A stretch of DNA of 64,000 bases from Sporosarcina luteola (GCF_023715535.1 NZ_JAMBOI010000002.1:310001-374000); one strand, 5' to 3'; shown: positions 9,456-19,233, counted from the stretch's first letter. Numbers and translations: made by a program. The notes: generated by a model not told the origin, from the sequence alone.

Positions 9456-10234
9456 AAAATTCCTCCATCGACAATTTCCGGCAACAGTAATTTACGTAGT
9501 TTGAAAAGTGCTTTTGAATGGATTTGCGAAATTCTTGATGTTGACAAGTTAAGGATTTCCCCAATTTCGGTCAACGTCATTTCATCTGTATAAAACAGAT
9601 TCAAAACAAATTGTTCGTTATGATTGAGTTCTTTTATTTTCAATGCCAAATCACTGACAAGCTCTCCCATGATAATCTGATGTTCGGGAGTACGTTCATG
9701 CTCATCTTTTATAATAAAGGATTTGTGTCCTTCCTCTTCATCATCATTCATACGCTCATCCATGGATAGAACATTCGAAAAATAGTGTTCCTGAACAGTC
9801 TGATAGACTTCATCAACTGAAACCCCAAGATGGTCCGCTATCTCTTCATGCGTTGCATGGCGCTGCAGTTTCTGCTCCAGTTTCGAGATCTCTTCCTCAA
9901 GCCTTTTCGATCTCTCGCGGGAAGAACGCGGCAGCCAGTCTTCCTTCCGCAAACCGTCGATGATCGATCCACGGATTCTGAAGGAAGCATACGTATCAAA
10001 CTTCAAGTCCCTACCCGGATCGAATTTCGTCAAAGCATCGAATAGCCCTTGAAGTCCCAGGCTCATGATTTCATCCCGTGAAACATTGCGTGGAAGCCCT
10101 GAGCCGATTCGCTGTACATGGTAATTTACGAGTGGCGTATACTTCCTGACAAGTTTATCGCCGGCATCGGGATCCCGATCATTCAACCATAGTTTCCAAC
10201 ATGCATCTTCTTCTGTCAGACCCTCTTTGGACAT
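9452..10234 (-). CDS. sigD: Flagellar/motility sigma factor SigD (FliA family)
   Basis: Sigma-28 family factor directing late flagellar, chemotaxis and autolysin genes, normally held by FlgM until the hook is complete. The 260-residue protein shows region 2 (YTPLVNYHVQRIG; FDPGRDLKFDTYASFRIRG; DGLRKEDWLPRS), region 3 (HATHEEIADHLG) and a region 4 helix-turn-helix (MTLTEIGEILNLSTSRISQ). Start ATG 10234 has AGGG at good spacing; a GTG four codons upstream overlaps that site. Unlike the compact B. subtilis arrangement, a terminator and an extended -10 promoter lie between cheD and this gene. FlgM is not in this window. Confidence 0.97.
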   Translation of the reverse strand: MSKEGLTEEDACWKLWLNDRDPDAGDKLVRKYTPLVNYHVQRIGSGLPRNVSRDEIMSLGLQGLFDALTKFDPGRDLKFDTYASFRIRGSIIDGLRKEDWLPRSSRERSKRLEEEISKLEQKLQRHATHEEIADHLGVSVDEVYQTVQEHYFSNVLSMDERMNDDEEEGHKSFIIKDEHERTPEHQIIMGELVSDLALKIKELNHNEQFVLNLFYTDEMTLTEIGEILNLSTSRISQIHSKALFKLRKLLLPEIVDGGIL

Positions 10235-10291
10235 CGAATCCCTCACTTTCCATGATGTTTCCGATAAAAATAAAGAAATTGTATGATTTCT

Positions 10292-10300
10292 ATTATAGCA
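10292..10300 (-). promoter_or_regulatory. Candidate extended -10 promoter of sigD
   Basis: Minus-strand TGC directly followed by TATAAT, a perfect extended -10, just after the cheD terminator and about 60 bases before the sigD start. No good -35 is visible, which an extended -10 can tolerate. Confidence 0.6.
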
Positions 10301-10309
10301 AATTCCGGC

Positions 10310-10339
10310 AAAAAATGGCGACTGAATCGTTCAGTCGCC
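10310..10339 (-). terminator. Intrinsic terminator between cheD and sigD
   Basis: Perfect 10-bp stem GGCGACTGAA with TTCAGTCGCC around a three-base loop, then A and TTTTTT on the minus strand. It lies 29 bases after the cheD stop inside what is otherwise a continuous flagellar operon. Confidence 0.9.
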
Positions 10340-10368
10340 TTGCTGCATCTATTCTCTTTAAAATCGCA

Positions 10369-10863
10369 TTAAATTTCTTTAGTCCCCAAATTGACTGTTC
10401 GGATGCTCAATACGCTAGTCATCGGGTCGAACTCGATAGTCCGCCCACTGGAACCGCCCGTGTCTTCCGCTATGATCGGAATGGAAAGTCGCGCAAGCTC
10501 CTTTTTGACAGCTTCGACATTCCGTGGACCGATGCGGATGGAATCACTGGAGCCGAATTGAAACATTTGGGAGCCTCCCGCAATCTTGGCCTTTAAGGAT
10601 AACGGGCGAACCCCTTCCGCTTTCAACAATTCCATTAATGAATAGATGCCGGTGTCCGCAAACTTTGCCGCATTCAAACGGTCCGACCTTCCCAAACTCG
10701 AATCCGGAAGCATGACATGAAGAAGTCCTGCAATCTTCTTCGATTCGTCATAGAGCACGACTCCGACGCATGACCCTAAACCTGATGTCCTGATGGAATT
10801 TGGCGCATGCACCAAATTCATATCGGCGATACCGACCCTTACCACTGATTTCATTTCGCTCAT
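10369..10863 (-). CDS. cheD: Chemoreceptor glutamine deamidase CheD
   Basis: Deamidates specific glutamines of chemoreceptors and also binds CheC, raising its CheY-P phosphatase activity. The 164-residue protein has the catalytic cysteine at residue 32 in GLGSCVGVVLYD and the histidine at 49 in LLHVMLPDS, the conserved catalytic pair. Start ATG 10863 follows an AGGTG site; it begins one base after the cheC stop. As in B. subtilis it is the last chemotaxis gene before sigD. Assignment is firm. Confidence 0.96.
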   Translation of the reverse strand: MSEMKSVVRVGIADMNLVHAPNSIRTSGLGSCVGVVLYDESKKIAGLLHVMLPDSSLGRSDRLNAAKFADTGIYSLMELLKAEGVRPLSLKAKIAGGSQMFQFGSSDSIRIGPRNVEAVKKELARLSIPIIAEDTGGSSGRTIEFDPMTSVLSIRTVNLGTKEI

Positions 10864-10864
10864 C

Positions 10865-11497
10865 TTACAGCACACCTAACGACCGGAAAATCGTTATATA
10901 TGATTTGGGGTCGGGGAACAGGAAGAAATACCCATCCACACTTGAATTTCCGTCATCGCCTTGCTCTTCAATGCGCGTATCGATGACGATGACCTCATCG
11001 CTATAATGCGAAACTTCTATAAGACCGAAACTGACAATGGCTCCAACCATATCTACACTCAATGATGGAACTGTCGGATGGACTTTCAACGCTGTGAAAT
11101 CCGATAATGCAGACAAATAAGAACCTGATAAGATATTTCCAAGCTCCTGCATTGCCGAAATTCCCATCTCCGGAATCGGCGATTTATAGAAGTTGAATTC
11201 TTTGTCGCCGATCAATCTACGGATGAGCTGGTTTGCGGAATCAATCGGCAGCACAAAGAACATGCTGCCTGATAGGTCCCCTTGAACTCTCAGGTAGATG
11301 CCTGCCACAATTCGTTCGGCTCCGCCTGCCAAATCAAACATTTCATCGAATGAGACGAGTGAAACTTTCGGAACATGCATTTCAATTTTCCTGCCGAGCA
11401 ATTGGGAAAGGGAAGTTGCTGCATGGGCTGCCCCAATATTGCCAATTTCCTTCAGCACGTCAAGATGCATATCTGTAATCTTGTAATCAGATTTCAT
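10865..11497 (-). CDS. cheC: CheY-P phosphatase CheC
   Basis: Removes phosphate from CheY-P, contributing to adaptation, and works with CheD. The 210 residues hold two CheC repeats with the D/S-x3-E-x2-N-x22-P active-site pattern: LDVLKEIGNIGAAHA near residues 13-27 and MQELGNILSGSYLSAL near 115-130. The start ATG 11497 overlaps the cheW stop by eleven bases. FliY, encoded in the same operon, has the related fold at its N-terminus, so this organism has two CheY-P phosphatases. Confidence 0.96.
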   Translation of the reverse strand: MKSDYKITDMHLDVLKEIGNIGAAHAATSLSQLLGRKIEMHVPKVSLVSFDEMFDLAGGAERIVAGIYLRVQGDLSGSMFFVLPIDSANQLIRRLIGDKEFNFYKSPIPEMGISAMQELGNILSGSYLSALSDFTALKVHPTVPSLSVDMVGAIVSFGLIEVSHYSDEVIVIDTRIEEQGDDGNSSVDGYFFLFPDPKSYITIFRSLGVL

Positions 11498-11957
11498 CCG
11501 TGGTCACTCTTTTCACAGGATCAAGCACTTTTTCAAGATTCAACATGACCAATAAGCGCTTATCCACTTTGGCAACACCTGAAATGAACTCCGATTCAAT
11601 CGATCCTACGACTTCAGGCTGAGGTTCAATGGAATTGACCGGAATATCGATCACATCGTTTGCAGAATCAACGATAAGTCCCACTTCAAATTCTTCCAAT
11701 GAAACAATAATGATCCTACTAGTGTCATCAATAGCCTTCACTTCCATGCCAAAACGCTCGCGCAGATCGATAATCGGAGTGACGACCCCTCGTAAGTTGA
11801 TGACGCCTTTTATATAGGAAGGTATTTTCGGAACTCTTGTAATCGATATGAGCTTCTCGATCGACTCAACAACGTCGACTCCAACGGCATATTCCTTATC
11901 CATCAACTGGAATACGATCACTTTGATTTCTTTAGTACTTCCACTTATTTCAGCCAC
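11487..11957 (-). CDS. cheW: Chemotaxis coupling protein CheW
   Basis: Scaffold joining the kinase CheA to chemoreceptors in the polar array. The 156-residue protein is a single CheW (SH3-like) domain with VIVFQLMDKEYAVGVD at the start, IKGVINLRGVVTPIIDLR in the receptor and CheA binding region, and VGLIVDSANDVIDI. It starts at GTG 11957 behind GGAGGGG. It sits between cheA and cheC as in B. subtilis; CheV is not found here. Confidence 0.97.
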   Translation of the reverse strand: MAEISGSTKEIKVIVFQLMDKEYAVGVDVVESIEKLISITRVPKIPSYIKGVINLRGVVTPIIDLRERFGMEVKAIDDTSRIIIVSLEEFEVGLIVDSANDVIDIPVNSIEPQPEVVGSIESEFISGVAKVDKRLLVMLNLEKVLDPVKRVTTDEI

Positions 11958-11973
11958 TGCAATCCCCTCCAGC

Positions 11974-14019
11974 CTACTTGATCAATGCATTGCAATCCAC
12001 GATAAGCGCAACTTGTCCGTTCCCCAATATTGTAGCGCCGGAAATAGCGAATACGTTCTGAAGATAATTACCAAGTGATTTCAATACGATCTCCTGCTGC
12101 CCGATAAACGAATCTACGACGAGTCCAGCCATTCTTTCACCTTTACGGACGATGACTACAGATTGGAATTCTTCCTTCTCCCGTGCACCATCCATCTCGA
12201 AAATCCCTTTTAAGTTGACGAGCGGAACGATGCTCCCTCTGAAATCAATCACTTTCTGGTTATGCGCATTCAAGATGTCGGAAGTTTGAATGATAGCAGT
12301 TTCGATGATCGAGGAGAGCGGGATTGCATAAATATCTTTATCCAAGTTGACGAGCATTACCGAAATAATGGATAACGTTAATGGCAGTTGCACTTGGAAA
12401 AGAGAGCCTTGCCCTTCCTTTGAATCGATTGTAATGTGACCGCCAAGTGATTCAATTGTGCTCTTTACGACATCCAGACCGACTCCTCGGCCCGATACAT
12501 CGGTAATTTTTTCCGCGGTGGAAAATCCGGATGCCATAACGAGTTCAGCAATCTGCCGATCCGTCAGCTTGGCTGCTATTTCTTCAGTAACAACGCCTCT
12601 TGCAAGCGCCTCTTGCAGAACCCGTTCCTTGTTGATGCCTGCCCCGTCATCTTCCAGTTCAATGAATACATGATTGCCGGAATGATATGCCCTCAATGTG
12701 ACAGTACCTTCTTCACGCTTGCCTTTCGCGAGTCGTTCAGCAGGACTCTCAATTCCGTGATCCAATGCATTCCGGATCAAATGGACGAGGGGATCCCCGA
12801 TTTCATCGATAACCGTTCGGTCCAATTCAGTTTCGGCTCCTATGATTTCAAGATTAATCTTCTTTTCGAGATCGCGTGCCAGTTGACGCACCATTTTCGG
12901 GAAGCGATTGAATACAGTCTCTACTGGAATCATGCGCATGTTCAGGATGATATTTTGAAGATCTCCTGAAACCCGGATCATCCGCTCGACAGTTTCATTC
13001 AAATCGGGATTATGTAATTCACTTGCAATCGATTTCAAACGTCCCCTGTCAATGACCAGCTCTTCGAAGAGATTCATAAGAATGTCCAACCGGTCAATAT
13101 TGACACGGATTGTCTTGTTCGCATTATGTGCATTCGTTGCTCGGCGTCCTTTTTGAGGAACAGCAATTTCTTTCCCAGTTTCCTTAGCGGTTGTGGCCAC
13201 GGAAACGGCCTCAGGCTCAGCAGGCAACTGTCCGGTAGTCAGGGATGCGTCCATAACCGGATGGATATCGACCTGATCCACTTCTGAAACCTTCATCACT
13301 TTTGCCTCTAGTGAACTTGCTTCTTCTTTAGAAATCAGAACTATGGTGAATACTTCATCAAAATCCTCATTTTCCAAATGTTCAACGGAAGGTTTTGTCT
13401 TGACGATTTCTCCTGATTTTTCAAGGATCTCGAAAACCATGAACACTCTCGCCGCCTTAAGCAAACAGTCTTCACGCAGTGTAACGGATATTTCATATGC
13501 ATGGAAACCTTGTTCCTGCGATTGACCAATCACCGTCAGTTCATAATCATCGTAGTGGAGGGCTGAAGTATCTCGTTTCAGCGGCTCGACCGCCAAAGTG
13601 GAGGCAGCCGTCTCCATTACAGGAGCAACAATGGCTGATTGGCCAGTCTCTACACGGTTCAATGCAGTAACAAGTTCTTGTACATCCTTTTTCCCTGTAC
13701 CGCCCTCTTCTATATCCATCACCATTTCTTCCAAATAGTCGACAGCACTAAAAACGATGTCGAGGATTTCGGTCGAAACACTGATTTTCGAGTTCCGGAT
13801 AGCATCCAGAACATTTTCCATTTCATGTGTCAAGTCAGCGATATCTTCGTATCCCATCGTTGCGGACATCCCTTTCAACGTATGCGCTGAACGGAATATT
13901 TCATTGACAATCGCCAGATCGTCCGGATTTTTCTCCAGTTCCAATAACTGTTCATTACAAGCTTGAAGATGTTCTTTACTTTCTTCGAGAAACATTTCAA
14001 GGTATTGATTTGTATCCAT
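11974..14019 (-). CDS. cheA: Chemotaxis sensor histidine kinase CheA
   Basis: Autophosphorylates in response to receptors and donates phosphate to CheY and CheB. Domains in order over 681 residues: P1 Hpt with the phospho-histidine at about 46 (SAHTLKGMS), a P2 CheY-binding domain at about 150-260, P3 dimerisation (TIRVNIDRLDILMNLFEEL), P4 ATPase with N-box HLIRNALDHGIE and G-boxes DDGAGI and GRGVGLDVV, and C-terminal P5 CheW-like domain. Of the two adjacent ATG codons, 14019 is better spaced from GAGGGGG and matches the MDxNQYL start of the B. subtilis protein. It lies between cheB and cheW. Confidence 0.97.
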   Translation of the reverse strand: MDTNQYLEMFLEESKEHLQACNEQLLELEKNPDDLAIVNEIFRSAHTLKGMSATMGYEDIADLTHEMENVLDAIRNSKISVSTEILDIVFSAVDYLEEMVMDIEEGGTGKKDVQELVTALNRVETGQSAIVAPVMETAASTLAVEPLKRDTSALHYDDYELTVIGQSQEQGFHAYEISVTLREDCLLKAARVFMVFEILEKSGEIVKTKPSVEHLENEDFDEVFTIVLISKEEASSLEAKVMKVSEVDQVDIHPVMDASLTTGQLPAEPEAVSVATTAKETGKEIAVPQKGRRATNAHNANKTIRVNIDRLDILMNLFEELVIDRGRLKSIASELHNPDLNETVERMIRVSGDLQNIILNMRMIPVETVFNRFPKMVRQLARDLEKKINLEIIGAETELDRTVIDEIGDPLVHLIRNALDHGIESPAERLAKGKREEGTVTLRAYHSGNHVFIELEDDGAGINKERVLQEALARGVVTEEIAAKLTDRQIAELVMASGFSTAEKITDVSGRGVGLDVVKSTIESLGGHITIDSKEGQGSLFQVQLPLTLSIISVMLVNLDKDIYAIPLSSIIETAIIQTSDILNAHNQKVIDFRGSIVPLVNLKGIFEMDGAREKEEFQSVVIVRKGERMAGLVVDSFIGQQEIVLKSLGNYLQNVFAISGATILGNGQVALIVDCNALIK

Positions 14020-14031
14020 CATGACGCCCCC

Positions 14032-15174
14032 TCAAGAATGTAAGATTTCCGTAATTGCTGCCGCAATGTCCTGCACATCAACAATACGATCGGCGAGACC
14101 GGCTTCTTTAATCGCTTTCGGCATTCCATAGACGACAGACGTCTTTTCGGATTCTGCAAGTGTAATCGTATAACAAGCCGATTTCAGTTGTTTCATCCCT
14201 TCCGTACCATCTTGCCCCATTCCCGTCATGATGGCCGTTACATATTGCAGTCCCTGTATGGTTGCAGCAGACTCCAACAGTATGTCTACAGATGGCCTAT
14301 GCCCTGTTCGGGGTGGATCCATGGCGTCGAGCCTGACACAAAAGCCACCCGGGCATCTTTCGAATTTCAAATGTTTTCCGCCAGGTGCAATATAGGCAAC
14401 ACCTTTCAAAAGAGCTTCTCCATCCTCGGCTTCCTTCACCCTAATGTCACTTAAGCCGTCCAATCGCTGGGCCAATGATTTTGTAAATCCCGGCGGCATA
14501 TGCTGAACGACCAAAATCGGGGCGTTTAGATCAGATGGCAGTCGTGTAAGCACTTCTTGCAGTGCCCGTGGCCCCCCTGTCGATGTGCCTATTATAACTA
14601 AAGTCTCCATTCCTTTGTGAATTTTTTTAGCGTGTAATGAATCTATTTGAGAGATTATTGAATCAGATGACCCTGTTCTCTTGTCAAAGAGAGGATATTC
14701 GTTCTTCATTTGGTTCTCGGCTCGTGTTAATGGTTGTTTTAGGAGATTGGAAATTCTGACTTTTGCAGCTGCAACTACTTTCCCGACAATTTCCTGTTCT
14801 ATTTCATGTAAATTAAGTGAAATAGGTCCGCCGGGCTTGGCGACAAAGTCCACGGCACCATAATCCATTGCAATCATCGTGTTTTCCGCTCCTAGTTCAG
14901 TCGTGTTTGACAGCATGACAACAGGGGTAGGCTGCTGTTCCATGATTTGTCTCAAAGCCTCAAGACCGTTCATGATCGGCATTTCAATATCCATCGTGAT
15001 GACATCCGGTTGTAGTTCAACTGCTTTAGCAACAGCATCTTTTCCGTTACGTGCTATTCCTACTACTTCAAGCTGCGGATGCTTGGCAAGCATGTCTGTT
15101 ATCAATTTTCGCATAAACGCGGAATCATCGACGACAAGCACTCTTTTCACAGTGCCAAATCCCAAATCATTCAC
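14032..15174 (-). CDS. cheB: Protein-glutamate methylesterase CheB
   Basis: Response regulator enzyme that removes methyl groups from chemoreceptors. The N-terminal receiver has the acidic pair in VLVVDDSAFMRK and the phospho-acceptor aspartate near residue 62 (TMDIEMPIMNG). The C-terminal methylesterase carries the catalytic serine in IGTSTGGPRAL, histidine in VVQHMPPGFT and aspartate in MTGMGQDGTEG. 380 residues in all. Translation probably starts at GTG 15174, overlapping the flhG stop by eight bases; AAAGGGC is close upstream. CheR is not in this window. Confidence 0.97.
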   Translation of the reverse strand: MNDLGFGTVKRVLVVDDSAFMRKLITDMLAKHPQLEVVGIARNGKDAVAKAVELQPDVITMDIEMPIMNGLEALRQIMEQQPTPVVMLSNTTELGAENTMIAMDYGAVDFVAKPGGPISLNLHEIEQEIVGKVVAAAKVRISNLLKQPLTRAENQMKNEYPLFDKRTGSSDSIISQIDSLHAKKIHKGMETLVIIGTSTGGPRALQEVLTRLPSDLNAPILVVQHMPPGFTKSLAQRLDGLSDIRVKEAEDGEALLKGVAYIAPGGKHLKFERCPGGFCVRLDAMDPPRTGHRPSVDILLESAATIQGLQYVTAIMTGMGQDGTEGMKQLKSACYTITLAESEKTSVVYGMPKAIKEAGLADRIVDVQDIAAAITEILHS

Positions 15175-16030
15175 GCCCTTTCAAGAAAATCCCCTTCAAC
15201 TTTTGAAGAAACCCGGTTTCTTGTTTTTCATCAGCTTGATCCCCTTTGACAAATTCGCCGGCTATTGCTGCCATTCGCTTTGAAATAAGAGCATTGGGAA
15301 AGAGCAATATAAATGGTTTTTGTGCATCCACCGCTTTATGGACAGCAGCGTCTTCCGGTAAACAACCTAAAATGGATGTGTCTTTATCAAGGAATTTCCT
15401 CATCGCATATTGCAATCGTGTCACCGCTTCATTGCCGTCATCGAGTTTTGACACCCGATTACTGACGATGCTGAATTTCTTATCCGGGTCCCGTAGACAG
15501 ATGAACTTCATCATCGAATAGGCATCTGTTATTGAAGTGGGTTCTGTCGTGGAAATGACGATCACTTCATCCACCGCAATGATCAGTTCGATGGAACGTT
15601 GCGTCGCACCTGCCCCCATATCAAAAAGGATGAAGTCATACTCTTTTTGAAGGTGTTCGAAAGCAGCAAGCAATCGTTCAAACATATCCTCGGACCAATC
15701 GAGTACAGAATCCAATCCCGATCCACCTGATATGAATGTAAGTCCATCCTCATCTGCATTTATAACATTTTCCAATCGTTGTTGGCCGGTCAAATAATCT
15801 TTCAAACTATGTTGCGGAGCTACATCAAGTAAAATATGAATGTTGCCCATGCCGATATCCATATCGACGACAATGACTTTCTTTCCTTTCAGTCTTAAAG
15901 AATGGGCGAAGTTCGTCGAGAAGTTCGACTTGCCCACCCCACCTTTCCCACTGACAACTGCAATGGATTTGGCCAATCCGCCCTGGGCTTTCAACATCTT
16001 CATTCGAAGTGCTTCTGCTTGGTCACGCAT
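15167..16030 (-). CDS. flhG: MinD-like ATPase FlhG (YlxH), flagellar number and placement
   Basis: ParA/MinD family ATPase that stimulates FlhF GTPase and helps set flagellar number and position, partly through FliM/FliY. The 287-residue protein has the deviant Walker A VVSGKGGVGKSN at about 26-37, VVDMDIGMGN, and the DMGAGA switch. Start is set at ATG 16030, eight bases inside flhF, with AGGTG upstream; the N-terminus RDQAEALR resembles the FlhF-activating helix of FlhG (DQAxxLR). Order flhF-flhG-cheB is as in B. subtilis. Confidence 0.95.
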   Translation of the reverse strand: MRDQAEALRMKMLKAQGGLAKSIAVVSGKGGVGKSNFSTNFAHSLRLKGKKVIVVDMDIGMGNIHILLDVAPQHSLKDYLTGQQRLENVINADEDGLTFISGGSGLDSVLDWSEDMFERLLAAFEHLQKEYDFILFDMGAGATQRSIELIIAVDEVIVISTTEPTSITDAYSMMKFICLRDPDKKFSIVSNRVSKLDDGNEAVTRLQYAMRKFLDKDTSILGCLPEDAAVHKAVDAQKPFILLFPNALISKRMAAIAGEFVKGDQADEKQETGFLQKLKGIFLKGRE

Positions 16031-17135
16031 GTTCAGCACCTGCCAATAACAATGTAAGCATTCTATCGACATCTGCTTCAGTTAAATCTTCCGGCACTTC
16101 CTGTCCATCCGTGTAATAAGCGGTGCCAAAGCCGTATTGTTTCATTAGATTGAACATAGGACCAATCGATCCCGTTTCATCCACTTTCGTAAAGATGAAT
16201 TTCTTGATCGGAAAGGAAGTGAACTTGTCGATGATTGTCCTCATGTCCTCTTCCTTCGATGTCACAGATAAGACAAGGAATGATTCCATGTCCAGCGAGA
16301 AATCGATCAGACGCTTCAAATCATCTACAAATTTAATTTCTTTATAGTTACGGCCGGCTGTATCGATGAAGATCAAGTCAAGATCTTGCATTTTCCTAAT
16401 GGCTTCTGCAAAGTCTTTGCTGTTATAGGCGATTTCAACTGGCGCCTGCAATAGATTCGCATACGTGCGCAATTGTTCAATTGCAGCAATTCGATAAGTG
16501 TCAGTCGTTATGAAGCCAATCTTCTTTTTATCTTCCAAAAGGGCCCTGGCCGCAATTTTAGCAATCGTTGTCGTCTTCCCGACCCCGGTTGGGCCAAGGA
16601 CATTAATATATTTTTTGGTAGTTGAAATGCCGCCAAAAGGCAAGTCCGAGAATTCTTTCGTTAAGAACGTCTTCGCTAATTCCACTTGTTCCTCTTTTGA
16701 AAAATCCGTCTTTTTCTTTTTCATCATCGTAAAGATTTCATTTCCAATTTGGAGGGTCAGCTCTTCCGACAACTCCTGTCTTTCTAAAAAAGTGAGCAAC
16801 GGCTTCAGCTCATCCGGGAAATTAGCGAATGAAGCGGACTGTTTCATTTCCTGAAGCAGTCTTTTCATTTCATTCATTTCTTTCCTTATTTCTGCTTCCT
16901 GCTTCAGATCTACAAACTCGGCAGCCGGTTTCGGTATGAATGAGGTTGTTGCCGGCGTAAAGGAAGGTTCATCGAAACCGGCGACGACTTCAACCGACTT
17001 CTTTTGAAAAAAGCCGAGAAACCCTTTGGAGGTGACGACATTTGAGCTGAGGATGACAGCTTCATCCCCGAAATCGGCTCTCACCTTCTTCATCGCCTCC
17101 ACCATCGTCTCGGCTGTATATTTCTTCATCTTCAT
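16023..17135 (-). CDS. flhF: SRP-type GTPase FlhF
   Basis: Third SRP GTPase, a partner of FlhG that fixes the site of flagellar assembly. The 370-residue protein has a basic N-terminal part (MKKYTAETMVEAMKKV), an N domain and a G domain with P-loop GPTGVGKTT at 181-189, TTDTYRIAAIEQLR, DTAGR and FTKVDETGSIG. The ATG overlaps the flhA stop by one base. It shares the NG fold with Ffh and FtsY encoded about 38 kb away in the same window. Confidence 0.97.
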   Translation of the reverse strand: MKMKKYTAETMVEAMKKVRADFGDEAVILSSNVVTSKGFLGFFQKKSVEVVAGFDEPSFTPATTSFIPKPAAEFVDLKQEAEIRKEMNEMKRLLQEMKQSASFANFPDELKPLLTFLERQELSEELTLQIGNEIFTMMKKKKTDFSKEEQVELAKTFLTKEFSDLPFGGISTTKKYINVLGPTGVGKTTTIAKIAARALLEDKKKIGFITTDTYRIAAIEQLRTYANLLQAPVEIAYNSKDFAEAIRKMQDLDLIFIDTAGRNYKEIKFVDDLKRLIDFSLDMESFLVLSVTSKEEDMRTIIDKFTSFPIKKFIFTKVDETGSIGPMFNLMKQYGFGTAYYTDGQEVPEDLTEADVDRMLTLLLAGAEHA

Positions 17136-19165
17136 CAGATATCCACCACCCCGACACTTTGGACTTCAATTGAAGCTTCAAGCTCATTGTAAGATAAAAC
17201 AGGTATTTGCGGGAAGTACCGCTCCGTAATTTGCCTTAAATACATTCTGATTGCCGGCGAGCAGAGAATGACAGGTGACTGGTCCATCAGCGCCACCCTC
17301 TCGACCTCTCTAGCAATCGATTCCAGTATTTCTTGGGAATGGGATGGGTCAATCGACAAATAATTGCCTTGCTCGGTCTGCTGTATATGATCCGCGATCA
17401 ATTTCTCGACTTTCCCTGATACGGTCAATACTTTCAGCGCATCGACCCCGGTTGAATATTGCCCGGTGATTTGTCTTGCAAGAGATTGCCGTACATATTC
17501 CGTCAATAAATCGATATCCGATGAATACTTCGAATAATCGGCAAGCGTCTCAAAAATGATAGGCAAGTTGCGGATTGAGACATTTTCATTCAATAACTTA
17601 GCCAATACTTTTTGGATTTCACCTATGGAGAGAGGCGTTGGTGTAAGTTCATCGACCAAGATTGGATACGTCTCCCGGACATGATCGACGAGCTGTTTCG
17701 TTTCTTGGCGCCCAATCAGGTCGGCTGCATTCGCACGAATCACTTCAGTGAGATGGGTCGAGACGACGCTTGGCGGATCGACGACCGTATAACCCATTAT
17801 TTCGGCATCCTCTTTGACGTCTTCAGTAATCCACTTTGCAGGAAGGCCGAATGATGGCTCAATCGTGTCAATTCCAACAATCGAATCATCGCCCCCTGGA
17901 CTCATCGCAAGATAGTGATCAAGAAGCAATTCACCTCTTGCCAATTCATTTCCCTTGATCTTGATGCGATACTCATTCGGTTGCAACTGGATATTGTCCC
18001 GGATCCGGACGACCGGAATGACGAGCCCCAATTCAAGTGCAAGCTGCCTTCTGATCATAACGACCCTGTCCAGTAGATCCCCGCCTTGCTGGGCGTCGAC
18101 CAGAGGGATGAGCCCGTAGCCGAATTCGAACTCGATCGGATCGACATTCAACAGGTTGACCACATTTTCCGGGCTCTTCATCCCTTCCGTTTCAACTTCT
18201 TCTTCCATTTCAAGCAATTCCGCAGGATCTTCCTCAGGTTTTCGAGACATCGTGACGGCACCTAACACAAGAAGTGCTGCAATCGGAATCGTAAGGATGT
18301 CATTGATTGGTGTAAACAGTCCAAGAAGGAAAACTGTTGCAGCTGCAACGTAGAGAAGCTTGGGCTGGCCTAAAAGCTGTCTTGTTATATCCGTACCAAG
18401 ATTTCCTTCGGATGCTGCACGCGTTACGACAATCCCTGTCGCGGTGGAGATGAGCAAAGCCGGTATTTGGGAAACGATCCCATCGCCAACGGTCAATTTG
18501 GAGAATTTGGTCGCAGCCTCGGCAAATGGCAAGTCCATCTGCGCAACACCGATGATCATCCCTACGAGAAGGTTGATGATGACGATAATGATTCCGGCAA
18601 TCGCATCTCCTTTAACAAATTTCGTTGCTCCATCCATCGCACCATAGAAATCGGCTTCATTGCTCACTTTCTCACGGCGCATCCTTGCTTCTGTCTCAGA
18701 AATCATTCCTGCGTTCAAATCGGCGTCGATACTCATCTGCTTACCCGGCATCGCATCGAGCGTAAAGCGGGCGGCCACTTCAGAAACCCGCTCAGACCCC
18801 TTCGTGATGACGATGAACTGGATGATGATCAAAATGACAAAGACGACAAGACCGACGATGATATTTCCGCCGGTTACAAATGTACCGAATGTGTCGACAA
18901 CTCCGCCTGCATCCCCTTGTGATAGAATTGCACGGGTTGTTGAAACGTTCAAACCTAGACGGAATAGCGTCAGCAATAATAGCAACGAAGGAAATATCGA
19001 AAATTGCAACGCTTCCTGCATATTCATCGATGTCAAAAGGACCATTAATGCAAGTGTTATATTAATAATGATCAAAAAGCTTAAAAGCCAAGGCGGTAAT
19101 GGGATGACGAGCATGGCAACAATCATAATGACCGCTGCCAACACTCCGATATCTCTGAACTGCAT
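17135..19165 (-). CDS. flhA: Flagellar export gate protein FlhA
   Basis: Nonameric export gate of the flagellar type III apparatus. The 676-residue protein has about eight N-terminal membrane helices, the FHIPEP-family loop region (DAMPGKQMSIDADLNAG) and a large cytoplasmic C-domain that docks chaperone-substrate complexes. Start ATG 19165 (MQFRDIGVL) has GAGGGG five bases upstream; an upstream in-frame ATG lacks a comparable site. It stands between flhB and flhF. Confidence 0.97.
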   Translation of the reverse strand: MQFRDIGVLAAVIMIVAMLVIPLPPWLLSFLIIINITLALMVLLTSMNMQEALQFSIFPSLLLLLTLFRLGLNVSTTRAILSQGDAGGVVDTFGTFVTGGNIIVGLVVFVILIIIQFIVITKGSERVSEVAARFTLDAMPGKQMSIDADLNAGMISETEARMRREKVSNEADFYGAMDGATKFVKGDAIAGIIIVIINLLVGMIIGVAQMDLPFAEAATKFSKLTVGDGIVSQIPALLISTATGIVVTRAASEGNLGTDITRQLLGQPKLLYVAAATVFLLGLFTPINDILTIPIAALLVLGAVTMSRKPEEDPAELLEMEEEVETEGMKSPENVVNLLNVDPIEFEFGYGLIPLVDAQQGGDLLDRVVMIRRQLALELGLVIPVVRIRDNIQLQPNEYRIKIKGNELARGELLLDHYLAMSPGGDDSIVGIDTIEPSFGLPAKWITEDVKEDAEIMGYTVVDPPSVVSTHLTEVIRANAADLIGRQETKQLVDHVRETYPILVDELTPTPLSIGEIQKVLAKLLNENVSIRNLPIIFETLADYSKYSSDIDLLTEYVRQSLARQITGQYSTGVDALKVLTVSGKVEKLIADHIQQTEQGNYLSIDPSHSQEILESIAREVERVALMDQSPVILCSPAIRMYLRQITERYFPQIPVLSYNELEASIEVQSVGVVDI

Positions 19166-19233
19166 GCCATCCCCTCTTTCTCTAAATATATATATCAATG
19201 ATTGCGTCCGGAGTCTTAACTTGCATCAGCAAG

